DNA of 64,000 bases from Neobacillus dielmonensis (GCF_000612665.1 NZ_HG942029.1:1-64000); one strand, 5' to 3'; shown: positions 8,948 through 19,448, counted from the first letter of the stretch. Notes: generated by a model from the sequence alone, not told the origin. Program-made: numbers and translations.

Positions 8948-10561
8948 ATGAACATCGCTTCCCAAGACAACGCCACTAGAGGAGCCAATTCCTATAGCTT
9001 TGATGAATTTCTCGAAAAACGCGCCAGCCTTGACTGGTACCGGGACGAGCCATTCCTACAGAAAGCCGTCAAAAAATTCACCGCAGCGCAGTACGAAGCC
9101 ATCGATGAAACCTTAAAAACTTTCTCCCCCACTGTATCAACCAAATGGAATTCCTTAGCTGAACGCATTGCCCGTCCGGAAGTTCGTCCCTACATGCTCC
9201 ACTACGATGCATTTAACCATCGGATTGATCGAATCGTCCGGCCATTCGAAACCCTCGAACTTGAAAAGGGCATATTTGGTGAAGGCCTGTTTTCTAGCAA
9301 AATCCATCCATGGGAAAGCTTTGTCAAAAGAATGTTAATCCATCAGCTCGGCGAAGCGGGAGTCACTTGCCCGTTGACCTGCACCCATGGCTTAGTGGCC
9401 CTATTAGAGCAGTTTCCAAATGAAGATATCCCCGAGCTTCAAGAAATCCTCGAGCATACAAAAGAAGGCATCCATGGAGAATTTGCCATCGGGGCCCAGT
9501 TCATGACGGAAATCCAAGGCGGGTCCGATTTGCCGGCCAATGTTTTGGAAGCAGTGCCAGAAGGGGCGTATTACCGGTTATACGGGAATAAGTTCTTCTG
9601 CTCGGCTGCACATGCCGATTATTCAGTAGTCACCGCCAAAATAACCGGAACCAATAAAGTCTCCACGTTTATTGTTCCGTCCTGGCTCCCAGGCGATAAA
9701 GAAAAAGAAAAACGTAACGGATACGAAATTAACCGCATCAAATGGAAATTGGGAACAGCGGAACTTCCGACGGCAGAAATCCAATATAACGGAGCGCTTG
9801 CCTATCCAATCGGCCCTAAGGATAAGGGGATTGCTGTCGCCGTGGGAATCGTCTTAACTCTATCAAGATTGGAAATCGGCATTGCCTGTGCCGGATTTAT
9901 GCTGCGGGCTGCAAGAGAAGCCAATCTTTATGGGGATTTCCGGACCGTTTTTGGCAAAAAGGTAAAAGACTATCCGCTTTCAGCCAGCAAACTAAAGAAG
10001 ATCGAAAACGCCGCCCAACGGACAACTGCAGGGGCTTTTAAAATCTATGACTTATTTTTAAAACTGGAAAAGCCACTTCACCCGGGGATCCACTCCGATC
10101 AGCCACTAGAGATTCGAAAAAGACTATTCAATCTACGGGAACTCGTCTTGCTGCAAAAAATTTGTGCAACCAATGAGGGGGCAGAAATCCTCCGCGAGGC
10201 CATCTCCGTTTTTGCGGGACACGGAGTCATGGAAGAATTCTCTTCTTTGCCGCGAATTTTTCGGGACGTCGTGGTCAACGAGCAGTGGGAAGGGCCACGT
10301 AATCTATTATTAACGCAAATCTATCGCGACCTGCAGCGGGTGGCTGACTGGTATCCGCCGGAAGAGTTTGTCGCCCATGTCTTGGAGGGAGCCTCCGAAA
10401 CCACAATCAGGTCATTTGCCAATCAACTAGCTGAACTCATGGAAAAACCCGTCTTAGGCGAGGTAAGTGAGGCATCAATCGAAGCTGCGGCAGCTTGGGA
10501 TTTGTTCTGTGATTCCTTCTTTAAAGCCTACCAACAGGTGGCTTTAGCAGATATGGAATAA
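8948..10561 (+). CDS. acyl-CoA dehydrogenase family protein (AidB-like)
   Basis: 537-aa flavoprotein of the acyl-CoA dehydrogenase superfamily. The segment FMTEIQGGSDLPANV matches the AidB-type motif MTE-x-QGGSD, and GNKFFCSAAHADYSVVTAK follows as the middle beta domain. LSRLEIGIACAGFMLRAAREAN and VFAGHGVMEEFSSLPRIFRDVVVNEQWEGP are the C-terminal helical domain with the FAD-binding and catalytic-loop region. Longer than classical short-chain dehydrogenases (about 380 aa) and close to AidB (541 aa). Substrate unknown. GAAGGGGTGAC precedes the ATG. Monocistronic. Confidence 0.85.
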   Translation: MNIASQDNATRGANSYSFDEFLEKRASLDWYRDEPFLQKAVKKFTAAQYEAIDETLKTFSPTVSTKWNSLAERIARPEVRPYMLHYDAFNHRIDRIVRPFETLELEKGIFGEGLFSSKIHPWESFVKRMLIHQLGEAGVTCPLTCTHGLVALLEQFPNEDIPELQEILEHTKEGIHGEFAIGAQFMTEIQGGSDLPANVLEAVPEGAYYRLYGNKFFCSAAHADYSVVTAKITGTNKVSTFIVPSWLPGDKEKEKRNGYEINRIKWKLGTAELPTAEIQYNGALAYPIGPKDKGIAVAVGIVLTLSRLEIGIACAGFMLRAAREANLYGDFRTVFGKKVKDYPLSASKLKKIENAAQRTTAGAFKIYDLFLKLEKPLHPGIHSDQPLEIRKRLFNLRELVLLQKICATNEGAEILREAISVFAGHGVMEEFSSLPRIFRDVVVNEQWEGPRNLLLTQIYRDLQRVADWYPPEEFVAHVLEGASETTIRSFANQLAELMEKPVLGEVSEASIEAAAAWDLFCDSFFKAYQQVALADME

Positions 10562-10570
10562 ACCAGGAGA

Positions 10571-10597
10571 ATGGTGTCAGTTGCTGGCACCATTTTT
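10571..10597 (+). terminator. terminator of the acyl-CoA dehydrogenase gene
   Basis: Ten-pair stem ATGGTGTCAG / CTGGCACCAT (one G-U) with loop TTG and a T tract. Confidence 0.8.
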
Positions 10598-10612
10598 GGG
10601 CTTTGCAAACGT

Positions 10613-10634
10613 AACAGTGTTATGTTACACTGTT
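10613..10634. promoter_or_regulatory. putative operator of the yhbD operon
   Basis: Perfect inverted repeat AACAGTGT-N6-ACACTGTT 26 nt before the yhbD start. YhbD carries a MerR-like helix-turn-helix, so autoregulation is a reasonable inference. Confidence 0.45.
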
Positions 10635-10660
10635 GCTATGAAAGAAAGGGGTTCTGAATA

Positions 10661-11284
10661 ATGAGCGAGGAGTTAATATCCAAGAAGGATTTATTAGAAC
10701 TGGCCGGGATTTCTTACGGACAGCTGTATCGTTGGAAGCGGAAGGACCTAATTCCCGAAGAATGGTTTATAAGGAAGTCCACCTTTACTGGGCAGGAAAC
10801 CTTTTTTCCAAAAGAAAAGATTTTGCAGCGGATCGAAAGAATTCAAACCATGAAGGAGAATCTTTCACTAGATGAGCTGGCAGACATGTTTTCGCCTAAT
10901 GTATCCGAATTGCAATTAACGAAGGATGATTTATTAAAACGTAACATTGTTTCAGAAACAGTGATGAACATTTATATAGATACCGACAAAGGCAGTTCAG
11001 TTTTCGATTTTTCCCGCATTCTTGAAGTATATGTGCTTGAGAAGCTGCTTCAGTCAGGGGAAATCAGTCTGGATGAAGGGAAAATGCTGCTTGGGGTGTT
11101 GAAGGAAAATCGGGCTGTGGTGAAGCAGAAGAGCTGTGATTTGGTGATTATGAGAAAGCTGGGGATTTCCTCCTGTCTGCTGGTGGTTAACGCGGAAAGC
11201 TTCTCCTTCGAGACGGGAACAAAGGTGGCTGCCCAACTGAGCTTGATGACATGTGCCGAAGAAATCAAATCGAAATTATTATAA
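10661..11284 (+). CDS. yhbD: YhbD family protein (DUF4004), MerR-like DNA binding
   Basis: 207 aa. The N-terminus SKKDLLELAGISYGQLYRWKR followed by DLIPEEWF and FFPKEKILQRI is a MerR-like winged helix, then a DUF4004 region. First gene of a three-gene operon with two bactofilins, as in B. subtilis yhbDEF. In B. subtilis the two bactofilins are needed for motility and YhbD is of uncertain role; DNA-binding regulation is an inference from the HTH. AAAGAAAGGGG precedes the start, and an inverted repeat lies upstream. Confidence 0.85.
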   Translation: MSEELISKKDLLELAGISYGQLYRWKRKDLIPEEWFIRKSTFTGQETFFPKEKILQRIERIQTMKENLSLDELADMFSPNVSELQLTKDDLLKRNIVSETVMNIYIDTDKGSSVFDFSRILEVYVLEKLLQSGEISLDEGKMLLGVLKENRAVVKQKSCDLVIMRKLGISSCLLVVNAESFSFETGTKVAAQLSLMTCAEEIKSKLL

Positions 11285-11296
11285 AGGAGAATCAGT

Positions 11297-12013
11297 ATGG
11301 AACTGAAAAAACGGGGCGACTTGACACTGAATGGATTAGGGTCAGCTAACGGGGGGCAATTTCACCATGTGAAAATAAACGGCACTGGGACCGTTAATAC
11401 AGATATTGATTGTACGGAGTTCGAATGCCATGGTTCAGGCAGCGTGAATGGAAATGTTACCTCCCATAAAGTGAAGATTAGCGGCAATGGAAAAGTGAAG
11501 GGAACGATCGAAACCGGCCTGATGACAGTTGAAGGGACAGCAAAGATTGGTGAAAACCTATTTGCGAAAACAGTAGAGGTCTCTGGTAAGGCTGTTATAG
11601 GCGGGAGGCTGAAGGCAGAGGAAATTAAAGTGAAGGGAATGCTTGTCGTCAAAGAGGATTGTGAAGCCGAGCTATTTAAAGCAGAATCTCACTTTTCCAT
11701 AGGAGGTCTGTTAAATGCGGACCATATCGAGGTAAGCCTGTTTGGTGAATGCAAGGTGAAAGAAATTGGCGGGCAGAAAATTTTTATCAAACAAAAGGCT
11801 GCATTGCTCGGATTGTTCAAATCATTCCTACCGACACAGTTAGAGGTGGACTTAATCGAAGGGGATGAAATAGAAGTAGAAAATACAAAGGCCGCTGTCA
11901 TTCGGGGGAACCATGTGACCATTGGCCCTAAGTGCCAAATTGGCCTTGTGGAATATAAAGAAGAACTGACAATCGATAAAAAAGCAACCGTAAAAGAATA
12001 CAGAAAGGTATAA
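11297..12013 (+). CDS. bacE: bactofilin (polymer-forming cytoskeletal protein), BacE/YhbE type
   Basis: 238-aa repeat protein of the bactofilin family: short beta-strand repeats such as GSVNGNVTSHKVKISGNGKVKG and EGTAKIGENLFAKTVEVSGKA run through residues 20-150, as expected for a right-handed beta helix that polymerises without nucleotide. The C-terminal half has ADHIEVSLFGECKVKEIGG and a final KECRKV-like basic tail. AAAGGAGA precedes the ATG, 12 nt after yhbD. Paralogous to the next gene; both share LNADHIEV, EIGG(Q/E)KI and VIRG-like segments. Role in flagellar function is known for B. subtilis BacE and is inferred here. Confidence 0.85.
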   Translation: MELKKRGDLTLNGLGSANGGQFHHVKINGTGTVNTDIDCTEFECHGSGSVNGNVTSHKVKISGNGKVKGTIETGLMTVEGTAKIGENLFAKTVEVSGKAVIGGRLKAEEIKVKGMLVVKEDCEAELFKAESHFSIGGLLNADHIEVSLFGECKVKEIGGQKIFIKQKAALLGLFKSFLPTQLEVDLIEGDEIEVENTKAAVIRGNHVTIGPKCQIGLVEYKEELTIDKKATVKEYRKV

Positions 12014-12028
12014 AAGGGGGGAGTTCAT

Positions 12029-12736
12029 ATGAAAGCAAGTCAAGACCTTAAAATCAATGGCTCAGGGAACTACCCAGGAGGTCGTTATGACAAAGTCAGC
12101 ATCAGAGGGGAAGCCACAATCGAAAACTATGTTGAATGTACTGTATTCAATACCTATGGCACCGCTGAAGTGTTAGAGGGGGTGCGAACAGATTCGATCA
12201 AAATAATCGGAGAGTCAGAAATAAGTGGGAATATGGAAGCTGGGGACATGCTGATCATGGGGAATATGGCGATTGAAGGCAGTGCGGTTGTCCATAAAAT
12301 GAAGGTCCTTGGGACGCTTTCCGTAGGGGAAAGGCTTCAAGGCGAAACCGCTAATGTGAAAGGCAGTGTATCGGTAAAGGGGGACGTAGAATATGAAACT
12401 TTTATCCTCAAAGGTGGATTTGAGATAAAAGGCTTGCTAAATGCGGATCACATTGAAGTCGGCCTCCATTTTGGGGAAAGTACAGCGGAAGAAATAGGTG
12501 GAGAAAAGATTAAGATCAAAAAGAAATCGTCTTTTCTTCCGTTTGTAAAGGATACGGGATTTCTGACAGCGAAAGTAATCGAAGGGGATGACGTTTCTCT
12601 TGAAAATACAAAGGCTGAGATTGTACGGGGGAAGTTTGTAAAAATCGGTAAAGGCTGTGAAATTGGGACAGTAGAGTATTCTGAAAATCTAATTCAAGAT
12701 AAATCTGCCTCTATTAAAACGTTTAAAAAGGTATAA
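12029..12736 (+). CDS. bacF: bactofilin, BacF/YhbF type
   Basis: 235-aa second bactofilin of the operon. NGSGNYPGGRYDKVSIRGEA at the N-terminus and repeated strands through residues 20-140 give the same beta-helix pattern as its neighbour, about 45% similar by eye in the C-terminal half (LLNADHIEVGLHFGE, EIGGEKIKIKKKS, VIEGDDVSLENTKAEIVRG). GGGGGGAG precedes the ATG, 15 nt after bacE. A tandem duplication is the likely origin, and heteropolymer formation is an inference from B. subtilis. Confidence 0.85.
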   Translation: MKASQDLKINGSGNYPGGRYDKVSIRGEATIENYVECTVFNTYGTAEVLEGVRTDSIKIIGESEISGNMEAGDMLIMGNMAIEGSAVVHKMKVLGTLSVGERLQGETANVKGSVSVKGDVEYETFILKGGFEIKGLLNADHIEVGLHFGESTAEEIGGEKIKIKKKSSFLPFVKDTGFLTAKVIEGDDVSLENTKAEIVRGKFVKIGKGCEIGTVEYSENLIQDKSASIKTFKKV

Positions 12737-12740
12737 ACAA

Positions 12741-12770
12741 AAATCCCCTGGATCATATCTAGGGGATTTG
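12741..12770. terminator. bidirectional terminator between bacF and ydiK
   Basis: Stem AAATCCCCT / AGGGGATTT; on the minus strand it is followed by TTTTTGTTT and on the plus strand by a looser T-rich stretch. Confidence 0.8.
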
Positions 12771-12772
12771 CT

Positions 12773-12973
12773 CTATTTTTTCAATTGGTCTCTATATTTA
12801 AAATGAAAGGCGATCAGTTTGATACCGGAGCCAAAGTCAAAGGTTGCAAGGATAACAAGTAGGTAGCTAAAAAAGCCCCAGCCATTATCTTGAACATCGT
12901 CGATGGCGAAGAACGTAAACAGACCGCCAATTAAAAAATAAATCAGACCGGAAACAAAAGGTGAACGTCTCAT
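12773..12973 (-). CDS. ydiK: YdiK family membrane protein (DUF4305)
   Basis: 66-aa protein with two hydrophobic segments (about residues 7-25 and 35-55) and a basic tail, matching B. subtilis YdiK. Function unknown. Its start overlaps the stop of ydiL (ATGA), so the two are co-translated. Position just upstream of groES, in the same ydiL-ydiK arrangement as B. subtilis, supports the call. Confidence 0.8.
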   Translation of the reverse strand: MRRSPFVSGLIYFLIGGLFTFFAIDDVQDNGWGFFSYLLVILATFDFGSGIKLIAFHFKYRDQLKK

Positions 12974-13686
12974 AAGAAACCTCCGATAAAGTTTTGCACC
13001 GCCTCAGCTTGTTTTAACAGTCTTTCAATATCATCACGAAAAACAGATTGGACCAAAACGACCATCGTATTCATGGCAACATGGGCAAACATCGGTACGA
13101 TGATCCGTTTTGTTTTTACATAGAGAAAGGCGAAGGTAAAGCCCATCGCTGAGTATAGGATGATGTGTTCCGGCTCCATGTGGGCAAGAGCAAAGATGAC
13201 GGAGCTGATTAGGCCGGATATAAAAAAGTTATAGCGCCTATAAAGGCTTCCAAAGATAATTTTTCGAAAGACGACTTCTTCCAGGATCGGACCGAAAATG
13301 GAAGTGACGATAATCGCCAGCGGGAATGTATCAATTAAATGAAGAATCTGCTGGGTATTTTCGGAGCCGCTTTGGACACCTAACATCGACTCCACAATGG
13401 CGGCAGCATATTGGGAGAACAGAGCCAGAAAAAAACCAAGGAAGGCCCATTGGACCGATTGTCCCCAAGAACTGCCGATTGCTCGTTGGCTTTTCATTTC
13501 CTTGCGCAGGATAAAAAGCGTAATCAGCAAGGCGGCTAAAAAACTGATGAGCAGCCAAACAGGAACAGCTTGCTGCTTGTCAATCCCGATTGTAGGTAAA
13601 ACCAGCATAAGTAAGGGAACCCCGACCAGACTGGAAAATTGCATTCCAATATACACGATTAAAATAATCCAATATTCCCGTTTCAA
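12970..13686 (-). CDS. ydiL: CPBP family intramembrane glutamic endopeptidase (YdiL)
   Basis: 238 aa with six to eight membrane segments. The CPBP/Abi motifs are present: PILEEVVFRKIIFGSLYRR (motif 1, EExxxR), SSVIFALAHMEPEH (motif 2, FxxxH) and MFAHVAMNTMVVL (motif 3, HxxxN). These are metal-independent or glutamate proteases of the membrane. Substrate unknown. The start at 13686 has AAGGAGAC a few bases upstream. Divergent from groES, with a 370-nt gap that carries the groE promoter and CIRCE. Confidence 0.85.
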   Translation of the reverse strand: MKREYWIILIVYIGMQFSSLVGVPLLMLVLPTIGIDKQQAVPVWLLISFLAALLITLFILRKEMKSQRAIGSSWGQSVQWAFLGFFLALFSQYAAAIVESMLGVQSGSENTQQILHLIDTFPLAIIVTSIFGPILEEVVFRKIIFGSLYRRYNFFISGLISSVIFALAHMEPEHIILYSAMGFTFAFLYVKTKRIIVPMFAHVAMNTMVVLVQSVFRDDIERLLKQAEAVQNFIGGFL

Positions 13687-13952
13687 TCTTTCGTCTCCTT
13701 TGTCTTCTATTTTTGATATAGAAAGATAATCTTATACTCTTCTCGGATATTGTGCTGTTGTATTTACTTAGGCAATTCTTTTTCATTCTACCGTTAAATA
13801 TAGGTAACTTTCAATTTTAAATGCTTTTCATGCAAGGGGGAAATGAACTTTTTCGTTTTTGCAGGAAAATAATGTATAGATTGGGAGGTTCATCACATAC
13901 TTTATAAGGTGGAAAAAAACAGAATTCTTTTTAAAAAATTTATGCTTCATAC

Positions 13953-13981
13953 TTGCAAAAGATTTTTAGATTCATTATTAT
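13953..13981 (+). promoter_or_regulatory. sigma-A promoter of groESL
   Basis: -35 TTGCAA (13953-13958), 17-nt spacer, -10 TATTAT (13976-13981; an overlapping TATAAT lies at 13979-13984). Located directly upstream of the CIRCE operator. Confidence 0.8.
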
Positions 13982-13991
13982 AATAATTGTG

Positions 13992-14018
13992 TTAGCACTC
14001 ATCATTACCGAGTGCTAA
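13992..14018. promoter_or_regulatory. CIRCE operator (HrcA-binding)
   Basis: Perfect TTAGCACTC-N9-GAGTGCTAA inverted repeat 39 nt before groES. HrcA repression of groESL is well established in Bacillus. Confidence 0.97.
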
Positions 14019-14057
14019 TAATGACCCGAATAACATATATTTGAGGAGGTTGTTTGT

Positions 14058-14342
14058 ATGTTAAAACCACTAGGTGATCGCATTGTCATCGAACTAGTTG
14101 AAACAGAAGAAAAAACTGCAAGCGGTATTGTATTACCGGACACAGCTAAGGAAAAGCCTTCGGAAGGAAAAGTAGTTGCTGTTGGTACAGGCCGTGTACT
14201 TGACAACGGCGAACGTGTAGCACTTGAAGTTTCTGTAGGCGATCGCATTATCTTCTCAAAATACGCTGGAACTGAGGTTAAATACCAAGGTACCGAATAC
14301 TTAATTTTACGTGAAACTGACATTCTTGCGATTGTTGGCTAA
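14058..14342 (+). CDS. groES: co-chaperonin GroES
   Basis: 94-aa lid of the GroEL chaperonin. [15 protein letters not shown] start, mobile-loop segment [18 protein letters not shown] and [22 protein letters not shown] end are typical. GAGGAGG precedes the ATG. Transcribed from the CIRCE-controlled promoter together with groEL 58 nt downstream. Codon use is strongly biased (highly expressed). Confidence 0.98.
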   Translation: MLKPLGDRIVIELVETEEKTASGIVLPDTAKEKPSEGKVVAVGTGRVLDNGERVALEVSVGDRIIFSKYAGTEVKYQGTEYLILRETDILAIVG

Positions 14343-14385
14343 AAAAATCACGTCTCTTAAATAAACAAGCTTTTATATCATATGA

Positions 14386-16031
<1,646 letters not shown>

Positions 16032-16083
16032 GGGGTTTTAAAACCTTGTTATATCAACGTCTAAAATAATAATATGCTTTTCT

Positions 16084-16102
16084 TGTCCTCGGATTTGTCC
16101 TC
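16084..16102 (+). promoter_or_regulatory. possible integrase arm-type sites (left end)
   Basis: Direct repeats TGTCCTC at 16084-16090 and 16096-16102, between the att core and the integrase stop. Three copies of the same heptamer lie just before copy B (31431-31459), as expected of arm sites at both ends of one element (inference). Confidence 0.5.
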
Positions 16103-16143
16103 GTTTTTAAAAAAAGCAGGGCAACCTATGACTAAAAAGCTAA

Positions 16144-17310
16144 CTAAAGGAGAAGGTCTTTCATCAGTTTGCTAAACTGTTGGGAGGCCTTTTCTTCCAT
16201 ATTGGCGGTCATATGAGCATAGATGTTCATTGTCGTATTAATATCTGTATGTCCAAGCCTCTGTTGTATTTCTTTAATGCCGACTCCAGCTTCAATCAAT
16301 AATGAAGTGTGGGTATGTCTAAATGAGTGTGGAGTAATGTTCTTTACTATCTCTGCTTTTTTCAGAAGTCTTTTAAGCCGGGTCTCAACAACTTTTCTTA
16401 ATTGTGGATGCCCATCCTCTCGAGCAAAAATAAACTCGTTGTCTTGATATATAGGTCTATTTTTTAATTTCATTTCATTTTGTTTAAGCCGATGCTTCTT
16501 TAACATGCTGATAAGCATTTCATCAATCTTGATTGTACGGACAGAGCCTTTTGTTTTTGGCGTTAAAAGCTGATATTTTTCAAAATGATTGGTAGGGTTA
16601 TAAAGAGTTTTAGTAACTCGGATAGTACCTTGCTTTTCGTTAAAATCCCCCCATTTTAAGGCCAATAATTCACCTATTCGTAATCCAGTATAGGATAGTA
16701 CCGTGAAGACAAGATGATCCATTTCAAGCCCGTCTGTATGGGCTAATTTAAGAAAATGGGCAAGCTCTTCTTTTTCAAGAAAAACAATTTTCTCTTCTGC
16801 CTTCTCCAGTTCTTCAACACTTTGCTGCTTTTTAGGCATTTTTAAATCCTCAGTAGGATTAATTTTTATCAGTCCTTGAGTTAATGCTTTCCGAAAAATC
16901 ATTCTTCCGCAAGCATGAATACCATCCATATAATTTTGGCTGTATTTTTCGTTTAATTCCAGAATCCTTTCTTCATACATTTTCTTAGTAATGCGGCTGA
17001 TTGGATAAGGTCCCCAAACAGAGGTAAAATGCTTCATTTCTTTTTCTCGAGCTCTCACACTGCTTATCTTCACACCACTGTGACTATACGTTTTTAACCA
17101 ATCCTGGGCGAATTGTTCAAAAGGCATATCGGATTCTTTGGTAAAAGTGCCATTTTGAATTTCTAATTCAACTAGGCGTGCTGCTGCCTTTGCTTCTCGT
17201 TGTGTTTTAAAGCCACCTTTAGATATCTCCTTGCGTTTTTTTGTAAGTGGATCCAGCCCTAAATAAATATGATAACTCCATGTTTTCCCTCGTTGCCTGA
17301 ATTTTGCCAT
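16144..17310 (-). CDS. int: tyrosine site-specific integrase
   Basis: 388-aa phage/ICE-type integrase. N-terminal AP2-like arm-binding domain (residues 1-60, KTWSYHIYLGLDPLTKKRKE), SAM-like core-binding domain (65-160), catalytic domain (175-375) with Arg211 (TGLRIGE), His328 and Arg331 (HSFRHTH), His354 (LGH) and Tyr364 (NIYAHM). All catalytic residues are present, so it should be active. It lies 114 nt from the groEL stop, pointing towards it, the classical int-att arrangement; the groEL 3' end is therefore its probable target. Its last codons resemble a short segment near 62.29 kb. Confidence 0.93.
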   Translation of the reverse strand: MAKFRQRGKTWSYHIYLGLDPLTKKRKEISKGGFKTQREAKAAARLVELEIQNGTFTKESDMPFEQFAQDWLKTYSHSGVKISSVRAREKEMKHFTSVWGPYPISRITKKMYEERILELNEKYSQNYMDGIHACGRMIFRKALTQGLIKINPTEDLKMPKKQQSVEELEKAEEKIVFLEKEELAHFLKLAHTDGLEMDHLVFTVLSYTGLRIGELLALKWGDFNEKQGTIRVTKTLYNPTNHFEKYQLLTPKTKGSVRTIKIDEMLISMLKKHRLKQNEMKLKNRPIYQDNEFIFAREDGHPQLRKVVETRLKRLLKKAEIVKNITPHSFRHTHTSLLIEAGVGIKEIQQRLGHTDINTTMNIYAHMTANMEEKASQQFSKLMKDLLL

Positions 17311-17328
17311 GTTAGCTTAGCTCCTTTT

Positions 17329-17868
17329 TCATTTTTCAATGTAAATTTCAAAAAGTTCATTTAGGGATTTACTAATTTCATCCTTTTCTCTTTGAGCTAT
17401 TCTTAAAAGTTCATATTTTTCCGATGGTGAAAATCCACCTTTTTTATTTCCCATGCCAAAGCCGTTTTTTGCTTTAAGGATAGAATTAAAGATTTTCTGT
17501 AAATAATCTAGCTCTTTATTTTCTTGATTTCCGATGGCATGATCACACGTTAGAAAAAATAATATATCATGTATTTTTAATATTTGTTCTCTTAAACCAG
17601 GTTCAGTTTTACTAAGCATTTGATTAAAGTCTTCAGTGTACCGAATAACCTGGTATTCTTCAAAGTTAACAATGTCATCCCCTCTTGTAAGGTAATCCAT
17701 TGAAACCCCAAAATATTTGGCTATTTTTAAAACTAAACCAAAATCAGGGCTTCGATCCCCACGTTCATAATTACCTAGAGTTGTAAAAGGAATCCCCAAT
17801 TCAGAAGCTAATTCCCTTAAAGTCATGTTTCTCCTTTTCCTTAGTTCCCTGATCCGTTCTCCAATCAT
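17329..17868 (-). CDS. CI-like XRE family repressor
   Basis: 179 aa. N-terminal XRE helix-turn-helix (residues 4-60: RIRELRKRRNMTLRELASELGIPFTTLGNYERGDRSPD), then an uncharacterised helical C-terminus without a LexA-type Ser-Lys protease, so SOS self-cleavage is not expected. Located 19 nt upstream of the integrase in the same direction, divergent from a Cro-like gene; the gap holds repeated TTGAGTAATT operators. Together they form a lysogeny-type switch. Confidence 0.85.
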   Translation of the reverse strand: MIGERIRELRKRRNMTLRELASELGIPFTTLGNYERGDRSPDFGLVLKIAKYFGVSMDYLTRGDDIVNFEEYQVIRYTEDFNQMLSKTEPGLREQILKIHDILFFLTCDHAIGNQENKELDYLQKIFNSILKAKNGFGMGNKKGGFSPSEKYELLRIAQREKDEISKSLNELFEIYIEK

Positions 17869-17883
17869 AATACATTCCTCCTA

Positions 17884-17986
17884 TTGAGTAATTACACTTT
17901 AATATTACACAGTTTGGGTACGATTTTCAACTTGAATTACTCAAAATGGGTTGTTATTATTAATTTGTACTCAAATCGAGTAATTA
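17884..17986. promoter_or_regulatory. operators of the CI/Cro switch
   Basis: TTGAGTAATT at 17884-17893, its complement AATTACTCAA at 17935-17944, and a paired site ACTCAAATCGAGTAATT at 17969-17985 (one more T at 17986). They fill the gap between the divergent CI-like and Cro-like genes. Confidence 0.65.
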
Positions 17987-18000
17987 GTGGAGGTGTGATT

Positions 18001-18276
18001 ATGGAGTGTACACTACAAGTTAAGCATGAACAGTACCTAAATATTGATGGAGCAAAAGTAAAAATTGCACGGGTTGAAAAAGACTGGACAATATCAAAAC
18101 TTGCCGAAAAGTCAGGCGTAACAAGAAAAACCATTGGAGAAATTGAAAGAGGAAATAAAAAAAGAATACGTCCTTCTACAATTCAACAAATTGCTATTAC
18201 TCTTGATAAGCAAGTCGCATATTTTTGTACCAGAATTGAAAAAAGGAAAGAAGGGGTGGGATTGGATGAACTTTAA
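18001..18276 (+). CDS. Cro-like XRE family regulator
   Basis: 91 aa with helix-turn-helix ARVEKDWTISKLAEKSGVTRKTIGEIERGNKKRIRPSTIQQIA (written in the family pattern, residues about 22-65). The ATG at 18001 has GGAGGTG 5 nt upstream; upstream in-frame codons run through the operator region and are unlikely to be translated. Divergent from the CI-like gene and first of the early rightward operon leading to replication genes. A possible 17-codon ORF (18266-18319) overlaps its end and the next gene; it has a GGGGTGGG site but no other support. Confidence 0.8.
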   Translation: MECTLQVKHEQYLNIDGAKVKIARVEKDWTISKLAEKSGVTRKTIGEIERGNKKRIRPSTIQQIAITLDKQVAYFCTRIEKRKEGVGLDEL

Positions 18277-18306
18277 AGTAGATTTACCAAAGGGTGAGGT
18301 GGAAAC

Positions 18307-18579
18307 ATGCTTGAAATAAGGCTGGATGACGAAGAGTTAAAGGCCTTGTATTTGGCTGAGGTACAGAAGCGATTAGACAAAATCGAACTTCAATCAATGT
18401 TAATGGATACAAAGCAATTGTGTAAGATGCTCTCGTTATCATGGCCCACAATAGAAAAACTATTCCTTAGTGATCCAAACTTTCCATCAATACGAATAGG
18501 GAAGAAGTGGGTATTTAACCGAAAACAGGTCCAGGACTACATTGACCTATGGTCTATTGAAAAGAAGAAAAATGTGTAG
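18307..18579 (+). CDS. excisionase-like / DUF771-type DNA-binding protein
   Basis: 90 aa. The segment MDTKQLCKMLSLSWPTIEKLF followed by PSIRIGKKWVFNRKQVQDYI is the helix-turn-wing of the excisionase/MerR-like superfamily, common in Firmicute phage early operons. A coiled start (LYLAEVQKRLDKIEL) precedes it. Start ATG at 18307 has GGTGAGGTGG upstream. Probably an excisionase or small regulator for the integrase; exact role not shown. Confidence 0.65.
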   Translation: MLEIRLDDEELKALYLAEVQKRLDKIELQSMLMDTKQLCKMLSLSWPTIEKLFLSDPNFPSIRIGKKWVFNRKQVQDYIDLWSIEKKKNV

Positions 18580-18590
18580 GTGAGGTGATA

Positions 18591-19436
18591 ATGCAGGGAT
18601 GGATTAAGTTACATCGTCAAATTCAAGACCATTGGTTATATAAAGAGAAAAGAATTTTCTCAAAGTATGAGGCTTGGATTGACCTATTGATGATGGCTAG
18701 CCATAAAGATACTAAGTTTATTCACGGTAATGAATTGATTGAATTAGAAAGAGGAAGCTTTGTTACATCTGAATTAAAACTAATGGACCGTTGGAAATGG
18801 GGAAAGTCAAAATTAAGAGGTTTTTTAGAAATTCTCGAAAAAGACGGAATGATTGTTAAAAAATCAGACCACAAAAAAACCATGATAACCATATGTAAAT
18901 ACAGTGTTTATCACGATTCGGAAACAAAAAACAGACCAAAAGTAGACTACGAGCAGACCGTTGGCAGACCGTTGGCAGACACAATCAAGAATGTTAAGAA
19001 CGATAAAAAAGATATAAATACTTCTTGTCGTAAGTCAAAAACTTACGATGAAGAGAGTGTTCCTTTTCAGTTATCATTAAGGCTTTTACATAACATCAGG
19101 AAAAACAACGAGGCATTTAAAGAGCCTGACCTTCAAAAGTGGTCAAATGATATCCGATTGATGATGGAAAGAGACAATAGAACTGAAGATCAAATTAAAT
19201 ATTTAATCGATTGGTGTCAGCTGGATTCTTTCTGGAAAACTAATATCCTTTCTCCAGCAAAATTAAGAAAACAATATGATCAATTGGTAGCAAAGATTAA
19301 ATCAGCAAATGATAAGAAAAAGAAAAGTCCCCACGATATTCCAACAAAACGTCCGGAACATTGGCCGGAAAGAAAACCCTTAACAAAAGAAGAATTACGT
19401 AAAATTGAAGAATTAGAGGCGGAAATGCCTTTTTAG
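18591..19436 (+). CDS. phage replication initiator, DnaD-like
   Basis: 281 aa. N-terminal winged helix (MQGWIKLHRQIQDHWLY, then SKYEAWIDLLMMASHK and ELKLMDRWKWGKSKLRGFLEILEKDG) typical of phage DnaD/replisome-organiser proteins; the C-terminal half (LSLRLLHNIRKNN to LSPAKLRKQYDQLV) resembles the DNA-binding DnaB_2-type domain, and a charged tail follows. ATG at 18591 with GAGGTG upstream is preferred over GTG 6 nt before. Pairs with the DnaC-like loader next to it. Confidence 0.75.
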   Translation: MQGWIKLHRQIQDHWLYKEKRIFSKYEAWIDLLMMASHKDTKFIHGNELIELERGSFVTSELKLMDRWKWGKSKLRGFLEILEKDGMIVKKSDHKKTMITICKYSVYHDSETKNRPKVDYEQTVGRPLADTIKNVKNDKKDINTSCRKSKTYDEESVPFQLSLRLLHNIRKNNEAFKEPDLQKWSNDIRLMMERDNRTEDQIKYLIDWCQLDSFWKTNILSPAKLRKQYDQLVAKIKSANDKKKKSPHDIPTKRPEHWPERKPLTKEELRKIEELEAEMPF

Positions 19437-19448
19437 GAGGTTGGCTTG